From: Planosporangium mesophilum
GTDB taxonomy: Bacteria > Actinomycetota > Actinomycetes > Mycobacteriales > Micromonosporaceae
Direction of reading: 5' to 3'
Length of the DNA: 64,000 nt
Assembly: GCF_016863255.1 (NCBI RefSeq)
Contig: NZ_BOON01000033.1
Coordinates: 1-64,000, forward strand
The translations under genes were made by a program, and so were the position numbers. Position 1 is the stretch's first letter; each line of letters begins with the position of its first letter. Positions 7,091 to 13,937 of the stretch are shown in pieces. The notes under the pieces were generated by a model. That model saw nothing but the letters and a program-made list of their open reading frames with translations. It was not told where the DNA came from and searched no databases.

Positions 7091-8563
7091 ATGAGCGCGA
7101 GCGACGTGGGCTCGACGACCCCGAGCCCGGAGCCCGGCCGTCCCGTCCTGTTCCGCAATGGACTGGTCCTGACCATGGACGACGCCCACCGGGTGCTCCC
7201 CGGCACGGACGTCCTCGTGGTGGGCGAGCACATCGCCGAGATCGGCGTCGGGCTGACCGCCCCCGAGGGTGCGCTCGAGATAGACGCGTCCGGTGGCATC
7301 CTGATGCCGGGCATGATCGACACGCACCGGCACATGTGGCAGACCGCGATGCGCGGCTACGGCGCCGACTGGACGCTCACCCAGTACTTCGTCTGGTACT
7401 ACCTGGAGTCCGGGAAGCTCTTCCGCCCCGAGGACGTGTACGCCGGCAACCTGCTCTCCGCGATCGAGGCGATCGACGCCGGGGTGACGACCACTGTGGA
7501 CTGGTCGCACGGCCTGCGGACCACCCAGCACGCCGACGCCGCCGTGGACGCCCTGCAGGAGGTACCGGGCCGGTTCGTGCTGGCCTACGGCAACATCCAG
7601 CAGGGACCGTGGGAGTGGTCGACCAGCCCGGAGTTCCGCGACTTCGTCAACCGCCGGTTCGCCGGACGCGACGACATGCTCGGCTTCCAGATGGCGTTCG
7701 ACGTCACCGGTGACCCGACCTTCCCCGAGAAGGCGGCGTTCGAGGTCGCCCGGGAACTCGACGTCCCGGTCACCACCCACGCCGGGGTATGGGGCGCCAC
7801 CAACGACGACGGCATCCGGCTGATGCACGAGAACGGCTTCATGACCCCGCGGACGGTGTACGTGCACGCCGCGAGCCTCACCAACGACTCGTACCACCGC
7901 ATCGCCGCCACCGGCGGCTCGGTCTCGGTGTCCACCGAGAGCGAGCAGAGCGCCGGCCAGGGCTACCCGCCCACCTGGCAACTGTGCCAGCACGACATCC
8001 CGGTGTCGCTGTCGATGGACACCAGCGTCTGGTGGAGCGGCGACCTGTTCTCGGCAATGCGCACCACGCTCGGCGCCGACCGCTCCCGCGAGCACCTCGA
8101 GGCGCACGGCCGCCAGGACACGGTCACCCACTGCCGGCTGCGCGCCGAGCAGGTCGTGGAGTGGGCCACCCGGGGCGGCAGCAAGGCCCTCGGCCTCGAC
8201 GGCGCCGTCGGCAGCCTGGAGAAGGGCAAGAAGGCCGACATCGTACTGATCTCCAACGACCGGTCGCCGGTCATGTTCCCGATCCTCAACCCGTACGGCC
8301 ACGTCGCGTTCCAGGCCCAGCGCGGCGACGTGCACACCGTCGTGGTCAACGGCCGCGTCGTCAAGCACGACCACCGGCTCGTCGGGGTCGACCTCGCCAA
8401 GGCCCGGCGCAGCGTCGAGCAGACCATCGAGTACCTCGTCGGGGAGATGGGGGAAGAGGCCTGGATCAAGGGCATGAACCCGGACATCCCCGAAACCAAG
8501 ATCCAGGAGAATCCGTACACGTACACCGAGTGGGACGCCGGCTCGGCGCAGTGGAAGCATTGA
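7091..8563 (+). CDS. Amidohydrolase family protein (TrzA/AtzB-like deaminase or hydrolase)
   Basis: A 490-residue metal-dependent hydrolase of the cytosine/adenosine-deaminase-related group. The first metal site is GMIDTHRHMWQ (HxH), further ligand positions are VTTHAG and VYVHAAS, and an Asp occurs in SMDTSVWW. The C-terminus returns to the composite beta domain (KGKKADIVLI). Members hydrolyse C-N or C-Cl bonds of heterocycles, so this enzyme may feed a ring compound into the divergent ring-cleavage operon; the substrate is unknown. Starts at TTG 7082, ATG 7085 and ATG 7091 are possible; GGGAG at 7077-7081 is best spaced for 7091. The IclR gene follows 37 bp downstream. Confidence 0.85.
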   Translation: MSASDVGSTTPSPEPGRPVLFRNGLVLTMDDAHRVLPGTDVLVVGEHIAEIGVGLTAPEGALEIDASGGILMPGMIDTHRHMWQTAMRGYGADWTLTQYFVWYYLESGKLFRPEDVYAGNLLSAIEAIDAGVTTTVDWSHGLRTTQHADAAVDALQEVPGRFVLAYGNIQQGPWEWSTSPEFRDFVNRRFAGRDDMLGFQMAFDVTGDPTFPEKAAFEVARELDVPVTTHAGVWGATNDDGIRLMHENGFMTPRTVYVHAASLTNDSYHRIAATGGSVSVSTESEQSAGQGYPPTWQLCQHDIPVSLSMDTSVWWSGDLFSAMRTTLGADRSREHLEAHGRQDTVTHCRLRAEQVVEWATRGGSKALGLDGAVGSLEKGKKADIVLISNDRSPVMFPILNPYGHVAFQAQRGDVHTVVVNGRVVKHDHRLVGVDLAKARRSVEQTIEYLVGEMGEEAWIKGMNPDIPETKIQENPYTYTEWDAGSAQWKH

Positions 8564-8600
8564 CCCGCCGGTGACGGTCGACGGAAGAAGGCAGGCAGCA

Positions 8601-9422
8601 ATGGCACGCCAAGCGGGACCCGACTTCATCGAGGCCCTGGCCCGCGGCCTCGACGTGCTGCGCTGCTTCCAGCCCGGTCAGCCGGTGATGACGCTCAGCG
8701 AGATCGCCGGCGCGACCGGGCTGGCCCGGCCGACCGTCCGTCGGATCCTGCTCACCCTGGACGAGCTCGGCTACGTCCGCTCCGCCGAGCGCGGCTTCGC
8801 ACTCACCCCACGGGTACTCGAACTGGGCATGACCTACATCAACTCGTTGAGCATGTGGGACATCGCCCGGCCGCACATGCAGCGCCTCGTCACGCAGACC
8901 AACGAGTCCACGTCCATGGCCCAGCTCGACGGCAGCGACATCGTCTACGTCACGCGCGTCGCCGTACCGAAGATCATCACGCTCGCGGTGACCATCGGTA
9001 CCCGCTTCCCGGCGCCGGCCACGTCCATGGGCAAGGTCCTGCTCGCCGCCCTGTCCCCGGTCGAACTCGACGAGGCCCTCGCGCAGCCCGGCCGCTCCGG
9101 CGTCACCGCCAAGTGGCAGCCGGACCGCGACGAGCTCGACGCGGCGCTGCGCGAGGTACGGGCCCGTGGCTGGGCGCTCGCCGACGAGGACCTCGCACCG
9201 GGCATCCGGTCGGTGGCCACCGGGGTACGCGACGGCCACGGCCGGGTCGTCGCGGCCCTCAACGTCACCGTGCACGCCGCCGAGACCTCGGTACGCCAGC
9301 TCACCGAGGAGCACCTCCCCCGCCTGCTGTGCGCCGCCGCCGACATCAGCCGGGACTGGGCACTGCTCGACAGCGTGCCGGCCGCGGTCCACAGCGGGCT
9401 CGCTCCCACCGCGACCGGGTGA
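8601..9422 (+). CDS. IclR family regulator (PcaR/PobR-like)
   Basis: A 273-residue IclR protein. The N-terminal winged helix includes TLSEIAGATGLARPTVRRIL (about residues 32-51), and the C-terminal effector domain includes TIGTRFPAPATSMGKVLLA, a signature of the PcaR/PcaU/PobR aromatic-acid branch. It probably senses an aromatic substrate or ring-cleavage intermediate and controls the divergent promoters at 6872-7053. The ATG at 8601 follows AAGAAGG and is preferred over a GTG at 8571, which would add ten unconserved-looking residues. It abuts the convergent SGNH hydrolase gene with one base between stops. Confidence 0.88.
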   Translation: MARQAGPDFIEALARGLDVLRCFQPGQPVMTLSEIAGATGLARPTVRRILLTLDELGYVRSAERGFALTPRVLELGMTYINSLSMWDIARPHMQRLVTQTNESTSMAQLDGSDIVYVTRVAVPKIITLAVTIGTRFPAPATSMGKVLLAALSPVELDEALAQPGRSGVTAKWQPDRDELDAALREVRARGWALADEDLAPGIRSVATGVRDGHGRVVAALNVTVHAAETSVRQLTEEHLPRLLCAAADISRDWALLDSVPAAVHSGLAPTATG

Positions 9423-9423
9423 C

Positions 9424-10773
9424 CTAGTTGAAGCCGAATCCCCACGGCCGGGGCTGCTGCCGGAACAGCCGGTCCGGGACGGCATCGGCCAGCGCCTGGT
9501 AGCCCACCGGGTTCAGGTGCAGGTGGTCCCCGTCGTCGTACGACGGCCGCAGCCGCCGCGGGTCGGCCGGGTCGCGCGCCGCGACATCGAAATCGACCAC
9601 GGCGTCGAACCGCCTACTGTTCCGGATCCACTCGTTGACCGTACGCCGGGCCGCTTCCCGGTACCCCGCCGGATCGTCGTAGCCGGTGTTGCCGCCGAAC
9701 GGGAGCAGCGTCGCGCCGTACACCCTGATGCCCTGGGCGTGCGCCCGTACGACGATCTGCTCGTAGGCCGCGACCAGATCGGCCGCGACCTGCTTCTGGG
9801 CCGCCTCCGTGGCGGCGGCCGTGCCGATGTCGTTGACGCCCTCGAAGACGAACAGCCACTCGACCCCGCTCTGCGCCAGCACGTCGCGGTCCAGCCGCGC
9901 CAGGGCGTTGGGGCCCAGCCCGTCGTTCAGTACCCGGTTGCCACCGGCCGCCTGGTTCAGCACGGCGACGCCGGCCGTACCCCGGTGCGCCTGCAACCGT
10001 GCGAGCAACCGGTCCGGCCAGCGGTTGTTCAGGTTGGTGGTGGAGCCTCTACCGTCGGTCAGGGAGTCGCCCAGCATGACGACGGCGGAGCTGGTGGACG
10101 GTGACCACACCTCGAGGCCGCTGAGGAAGTACCAGTGATTCGTGGTGGTCGCCCCGGGCAGGTCCTCAGCCCCGACGTGGTTGCCGGCCAGCAGGTACGA
10201 GGTGGTCCGGGACCCGGGGTGTGAGGTGATGTTGTTGGACGCCTGCCCCTCGGCCAGGTAGGTCGTCACGGTGAGGTTGGACTGGGGCGCCACGTCGACG
10301 TTCAGCGGGTCGGAGACCATCTGCGCGCCGACCGGGATGAGCACGGACGACCGGCCGTTGAAGGTGACCGGCCGGGAGGTTCCCGGCTGGATCGCGCCGA
10401 CGCCGGCCCGCCCACCGACCGGCAGCGCCACCGAGACGGCGGTGATCGGCAACGCCGTGCCGCCGAACGCGTTGGAGAAGCGCAGGCGCAGCTGCCGCCC
10501 GCCGACCGACGTGCGGATGGTCTGCCGGAGCGTGGCATCGGCGAGGACCAGGTTGTCCCGCGTGAACGGCGCCGGTGGCATGTTGCCGGGCTCGGTCAGC
10601 TGCGGCATCGAGACCCAGGTGTTCACCCAGTGCCCGTTCATCCCCGGTACGACCAGCACGCCGACGGCGCCGGCCTGCGGGCTCACGGCCTGGGCCGAGG
10701 AGGCCGTGACGCCGACGGTGGCGATCAGCGCACCCGCGACGGCCACTCCGATGATTGACGACATTCTCCTCAT
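9424..10773 (-). CDS. Secreted SGNH/GDSL hydrolase
   Basis: A 449-residue exported esterase. Residues 1-29 are a signal peptide (MRRMSSIIGVAVAG, cleavage after AQA). The catalytic domain shows block I GDSLTDGRGS, block III GVNDIG and block V DGDHLHLNP, giving the Ser/Asp/His triad. An N-terminal beta-rich region precedes it, as in xylan or sugar esterases with an added carbohydrate-facing domain. The substrate is unknown; de-esterifying plant polysaccharide is a guess. The ATG at 10773 sits 6 bases behind GGGGGGAG. The gene is transcribed singly, divergent from the PPOX gene and convergent with the iclR gene. Confidence 0.85.
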   Translation of the reverse strand: MRRMSSIIGVAVAGALIATVGVTASSAQAVSPQAGAVGVLVVPGMNGHWVNTWVSMPQLTEPGNMPPAPFTRDNLVLADATLRQTIRTSVGGRQLRLRFSNAFGGTALPITAVSVALPVGGRAGVGAIQPGTSRPVTFNGRSSVLIPVGAQMVSDPLNVDVAPQSNLTVTTYLAEGQASNNITSHPGSRTTSYLLAGNHVGAEDLPGATTTNHWYFLSGLEVWSPSTSSAVVMLGDSLTDGRGSTTNLNNRWPDRLLARLQAHRGTAGVAVLNQAAGGNRVLNDGLGPNALARLDRDVLAQSGVEWLFVFEGVNDIGTAAATEAAQKQVAADLVAAYEQIVVRAHAQGIRVYGATLLPFGGNTGYDDPAGYREAARRTVNEWIRNSRRFDAVVDFDVAARDPADPRRLRPSYDDGDHLHLNPVGYQALADAVPDRLFRQQPRPWGFGFN

Positions 10774-10915
10774 GGCGGTGCTCCCCCCTGAACGGACAGT
10801 GAATCCCGCGCCGGCCGATCCAGAAACTTTCGCCGTGCCTTCGAATGTTTCGGCAAAGATACGTTCGTCAATGGACTCGGTCAATGCGCCGGTAGCGGCG
10901 ACCTATCGTGGAGGC

Positions 10916-11359
10916 ATGACCGATATCGGCGACTTCGCTCGCCTGATCGCCGGTGACCACGGCCTGTGCGTCGTATCGACGCTGCGGCCGGACAACACGA
11001 TCCACTCGTCGGTGGTGAACGCCGGGGTGGTCGACCACCCGTTGACCGGCCTGCCCGTGGTGGCGTTCGTGGCGATGGGCGGCAGCCGCAAGCTGGCCAA
11101 CCTGCGGGTCCATCCCCGGGCGACGGTGGTCGCCAGGGTCGGCTGGGACTGGGCGGCCGCCGAGGGCCCGGCCCACCTGGTCGGCCCGGACGACCCGGTC
11201 GCCGGGGTCGACACCGAGCGGTTGCCCCTCCTGCTGCGGGAGATCTTCACCGCGGCGGGCGGTACCCACGACGACTGGGCCACTTACGACGCCGTCATGG
11301 CGCGCGAGCGCCGAACGGCCGTCCTCATCACACCCGAGCGGGTGTACGCCAACGCGTGA
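10916..11359 (+). CDS. PPOX-class F420/FMN-dependent protein
   Basis: A 147-residue split-barrel flavin-binding protein of the pyridoxamine-5'-phosphate-oxidase-like class. It contains VVSTLRPDNTIHSSVVNAG and KLANLRVHPRATVVAR, the strand pattern of actinobacterial F420-dependent PPOX proteins. It is likely a small cytoplasmic reductase using F420 or FMN; the substrate cannot be inferred. The ATG at 10916 has GGAGG unusually close (1-2 bases), so initiation may rely on other features. No operon partner is evident: the TA module begins 124 bp downstream with its own promoter-like element. Confidence 0.8.
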   Translation: MTDIGDFARLIAGDHGLCVVSTLRPDNTIHSSVVNAGVVDHPLTGLPVVAFVAMGGSRKLANLRVHPRATVVARVGWDWAAAEGPAHLVGPDDPVAGVDTERLPLLLREIFTAAGGTHDDWATYDAVMARERRTAVLITPERVYANA

Positions 11360-11468
11360 GCCGGCGGCTGCAGCGGGCCGCCCGGCTCGCCCAGGAGTAA
11401 GTGACCGGCCTCGACCAATGGGCGGCGCGAGCACCGGAGCTGACACGAGGACGAAGGGCACTACAAGC

Positions 11469-11483
11469 GACTACGATGTAGTC
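11469..11483 (+). promoter_or_regulatory. Palindromic operator abutting the antitoxin start codon
   Basis: GACTAC-GAT-GTAGTC is a perfect 6-bp inverted repeat with a 3-bp spacer, ending one base before the antitoxin ATG at 11484. A -10-like TACGAT (11472-11477) lies inside it, placing a start of transcription at or next to the ATG. This suggests a leaderless message under direct autorepression by the antitoxin. No Shine-Dalgarno sequence is present. Confidence 0.55.
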
Positions 11484-11933
11484 ATGAGTGCGCCTCGTTC
11501 CGTCCGTTTCGATGAAGCCGTACTGGCCCGACTCGATCGTTATGTTCGGGAGCATCCCGGCTCGTCGTCATCCTCGGTGGTCAACATGTTCATCGACGAG
11601 TCGCTACGCTCCTACGAACACCCGGGCGTCGTTTTCCGGTCCGGGCCGACCGGCCGGCGGGCGACCCTGGCCAGCGGCCCGGATATCTGGGAAATCATCG
11701 CGGCCCTGCACGCGGTACGCGCTGAGACGCCCGAACTCGAGGGCGAAGACCTCGCCAACGAGATAGGCGCCGTCACCGGGCTCGGCCGGGATGGGGTTGC
11801 CACGGCACTGCGTTACTACGCCGCCTACCCGGATGAGATCGATGAGCGTATCGAGGCCAACCGCGAGGCCGCCGAACGTGAGGAACGGCTGTGGCAGGCC
11901 GAGCAGGACCTGTTGCGACGGCGTGGCGCATGA
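11484..11933 (+). CDS. Antitoxin with N-terminal ribbon-helix-helix-like and DUF433-like regions (VapB45-like)
   Basis: A 149-residue DNA-binding antitoxin candidate. Residues 1-45 (RSVRFDEAVLARLDRYV...) resemble a CopG-type ribbon-helix-helix. The rest (GPDIWEIIAALHAVR, LANEIGAVTGLGRDGVATAL) resembles the DUF433 winged-helix antitoxin family, and the tail is a charged helix. The next gene encodes a PIN-like toxin and overlaps it by ATGA, the classic TA arrangement seen in mycobacterial VapBC45. It should bind the operator at 11469-11483 and neutralise the toxin. Both assignments come from sequence appearance and context. Confidence 0.75.
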   Translation: MSAPRSVRFDEAVLARLDRYVREHPGSSSSSVVNMFIDESLRSYEHPGVVFRSGPTGRRATLASGPDIWEIIAALHAVRAETPELEGEDLANEIGAVTGLGRDGVATALRYYAAYPDEIDERIEANREAAEREERLWQAEQDLLRRRGA

Positions 11934-12286
11934 CCGGACTGCTGCTCGATGAGATGTACCCGCCAGCCCTTGCGCTCCAGCTGCGCCAGCAAGGTCACGA
12001 TGCGGTGGCGGCACTGGACATCGAGGTGGGCCTGTCCTCCAGGTCCGACGATGACGTCCTCGCCTGGGCCGCGCGCAACAATCGGTGCGTCGTCACGGAG
12101 AACGTGCGCGACTTCGCACGGCTGGCGCCCGTGACGCCCCACGCCGGCATCATCTTCGTCTCGTCACAGCGCTTCCCGCGAACCCGGAACGGCCTGGTCC
12201 GATTGGGCGCGGCTCTCGACGCACTGCTCACCGCGAAACGCCTGCCGCCGCCGGACGGCGTCATCTGGCTCAACGTGGCCGAGTAG
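11930..12286 (+). CDS. DUF5615 PIN-like toxin (VapC45-like)
   Basis: A 118-residue PIN-like/Mut7-C-type nuclease toxin. It begins MTGLLLDEMYPPALALQLRQ with the first acidic residues of the active site, continues DVLAWAARNNRCVVTENVRDF with the second acidic cluster, and ends in a short helix-strand. Such toxins cleave RNA and are held by the adjacent antitoxin. The ATG (11930-11932) overlaps the antitoxin stop, so translation is coupled. A longer upstream frame exists but lies wholly within the antitoxin gene. A strong hairpin terminator follows at 12309-12344. Confidence 0.78.
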   Translation: MTGLLLDEMYPPALALQLRQQGHDAVAALDIEVGLSSRSDDDVLAWAARNNRCVVTENVRDFARLAPVTPHAGIIFVSSQRFPRTRNGLVRLGAALDALLTAKRLPPPDGVIWLNVAE

Positions 12287-12308
12287 GAAAACCCGCGGTC
12301 CCGGATGC

Positions 12309-12344
12309 GGTGAAGGGCACCCCCGGGCGGGGGTGCCCTTCACC
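12309..12344. terminator. Bidirectional hairpin terminator
   Basis: A perfect 16-bp stem (GGTGAAGGGCACCCCC pairing with its complement at 12329-12344) closes on a 4-base loop GGGC. It lies between the convergent toxin gene and the MFS transporter gene. There is no T-run, which is usual for G+C-rich actinobacterial terminators. Confidence 0.8.
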
Positions 12345-12355
12345 GATCGTTCCAG

Positions 12356-13648
12356 CTAGGCGCCGGTCTGGGCAGCCGGCTCCTGGTCCGCGACGACCGC
12401 GGACGGGTCGTCGGCGGACGGCGAGGCGGCGACGGACACGGCGATCGCGCCGAGCGCCGCGACCCCGGCGAACACGTAGAAGCCCCACGGGTACGCGATA
12501 CCCGCGGTGAGCAGCCAGCCACCGACGAGCGGACCGCAGATCGCGCCGATCCGGCCCACCCCGGCGGAACCGCCCAGGGCGGTGGCCCGCCCGGCGGCCG
12601 GGTACGCCCGGCTCACGTAGGCGTACACCAGCACCTGGGCGCTGAACACGAAGATCCCGGCGAGCAGCACGCTCACGTACAGGCCGATGGTCGGCAGCTT
12701 GATGCTGAGCGCGGCGAGGAACACGGCCGCCGCGGCGAACCAGATGATCGTGGAGCGCCGGATGCCGTTGCGGTCGGCGACCCGGCCGGCCACGAGCAGG
12801 CCGATCACGGCGCCGACGTTGAGGACGAGCAGGAGCGTCAGCGCCTTGCCCAGCTCGTACCCGGCCGCCTTCATGATCGTCGGCAGCCAGGTGTTGAGCC
12901 CGTAGACGAGCAGCAGGCCCATGAAGGAGGTCACCCAGAACGCCAGGGTGGACCGCAGCATCCCGCCCTGGAACAGGGTCGCCGCGGCGCGCTTGCCGGA
13001 GCTCGCCGCCGGCGCGGCGGTACCGTTCGCGACCGCGGCCCGGGCCGCCAGGAACGACTCGGACTCGGGCAGGTAGCGCAGCATCAACGGCACGAGCACG
13101 AGCGCCGGCACGGCACCGATCACGAACATCGCCTGCCAGCCGAGCCGGCCGATGACCTCGAGCCCGAGCAGCGCCGTGAGGACGGCACCCACGTGGTACC
13201 CGGTCATCAACGTGGTCGTCGCACTCCCGCTGCGTTCCCGCCGGGAGTACTCGGTGACCAGCGCGATCGCGGTGGGCAGGCAGCCGCCCAGGCCGAGACC
13301 GGCCAGGAAGCGGAGCAGGCCGAAGACCTCCGGCGACGGGGCGAAGGCGCACAGCAGGGTGAACACCGAGAAGCTGACCACCGCGATCAGCAGGGCCTTA
13401 CGACGGCCGATCATGTCGGTGATCGCGCCGATCGTGACGGCGCCGATGGTCATGCCGATCAGGCCGACGGTGGCGATGAGCGACGCCGAACCGGGGTTCA
13501 GGCCCCACTCCTTGTACTTGAGCAGGAAGGGCATCACGGTACCGAGAACGACGAGATCGAACCCGTCCAGGAGCACGGCGAGCCAGCACAGCGGGAGGAC
13601 CCACGAAGGGTTGCCCTTCCGAGCCGGCGCGGACAACGCTGCGGTCAT
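12356..13648 (-). CDS. Aromatic acid:H+ symporter, MFS AAHS family (PcaK/BenK-like)
   Basis: A 430-residue, 12-helix major facilitator. TM1 carries LLDGFDLVVLG, the DGxD-type motif typical of aromatic acid/H+ symporters. The loop 2-3 signature is GAITDMIGRRKALL and the loop 8-9 repeat is GRVADRNGIRRS. It is expected to import 4-hydroxybenzoate, benzoate or protocatechuate, for which catabolic genes (pobA, ligAB-like, box) lie within 15 kb. The ATG at 13648 has only a weak SD (GTAGG). The gene is monocistronic and ends at a shared hairpin. Confidence 0.85.
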   Translation of the reverse strand: MTAALSAPARKGNPSWVLPLCWLAVLLDGFDLVVLGTVMPFLLKYKEWGLNPGSASLIATVGLIGMTIGAVTIGAITDMIGRRKALLIAVVSFSVFTLLCAFAPSPEVFGLLRFLAGLGLGGCLPTAIALVTEYSRRERSGSATTTLMTGYHVGAVLTALLGLEVIGRLGWQAMFVIGAVPALVLVPLMLRYLPESESFLAARAAVANGTAAPAASSGKRAAATLFQGGMLRSTLAFWVTSFMGLLLVYGLNTWLPTIMKAAGYELGKALTLLLVLNVGAVIGLLVAGRVADRNGIRRSTIIWFAAAAVFLAALSIKLPTIGLYVSVLLAGIFVFSAQVLVYAYVSRAYPAAGRATALGGSAGVGRIGAICGPLVGGWLLTAGIAYPWGFYVFAGVAALGAIAVSVAASPSADDPSAVVADQEPAAQTGA

Positions 13649-13690
13649 GTTTTACCTACTATCCAAGGTCACTTTTTCCAAGGGGGGAGC

Positions 13691-13828
13691 ATGAGTATGC
13701 AACACCCCGGAGAGGGCGGTCACAGCTGCCACCTGGTGGGACCCGCTACCACACAGTGGAAGCAAGCGGCGATCCCGGACTGGCGGATCTCCGGCGGGAC
13801 GCCGCCTACATCGACGTGTAACGATTGA
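13691..13828 (+). CDS. Possible 45-residue small protein of unknown function
   Basis: A short open frame with an unusually strong ribosome-binding site: AAGGGGGGAGC directly precedes the ATG at 13691. The predicted peptide starts MSMQHPGEGGHSCHLVG and ends TSTCND; it has two cysteines and no membrane segment or signal peptide. I recognise no family. Its stop codon falls inside the palindrome at 13817-13834, so it could be a leader ORF or an independent small gene. It lies between the divergent MFS and GH3 genes. The case rests mainly on the SD sequence. Confidence 0.35.
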   Translation: MSMQHPGEGGHSCHLVGPATTQWKQAAIPDWRISGGTPPTSTCND

Positions 13829-13834
13829 GTTACA
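13817..13834. promoter_or_regulatory. Palindrome TGTAAC-N6-GTTACA, likely operator
   Basis: A perfect 6-bp inverted repeat with a 6-bp spacer (GATTGA), about 100 bp upstream of the GH3 gene. The spacing suits a dimeric repressor such as a LacI- or TetR-type protein. No such regulator gene is adjacent, so the binding protein is unknown. Confidence 0.45.
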
Positions 13835-13937
13835 GACGCCGCTCGATACCTACCGGGCTCGAGGGCGACGACTTTAGCGTCCAGACACCTGCCACGGTGG
13901 TAATCAACCGCCGCGGGCAACGGGAAGGGGCACGGCG

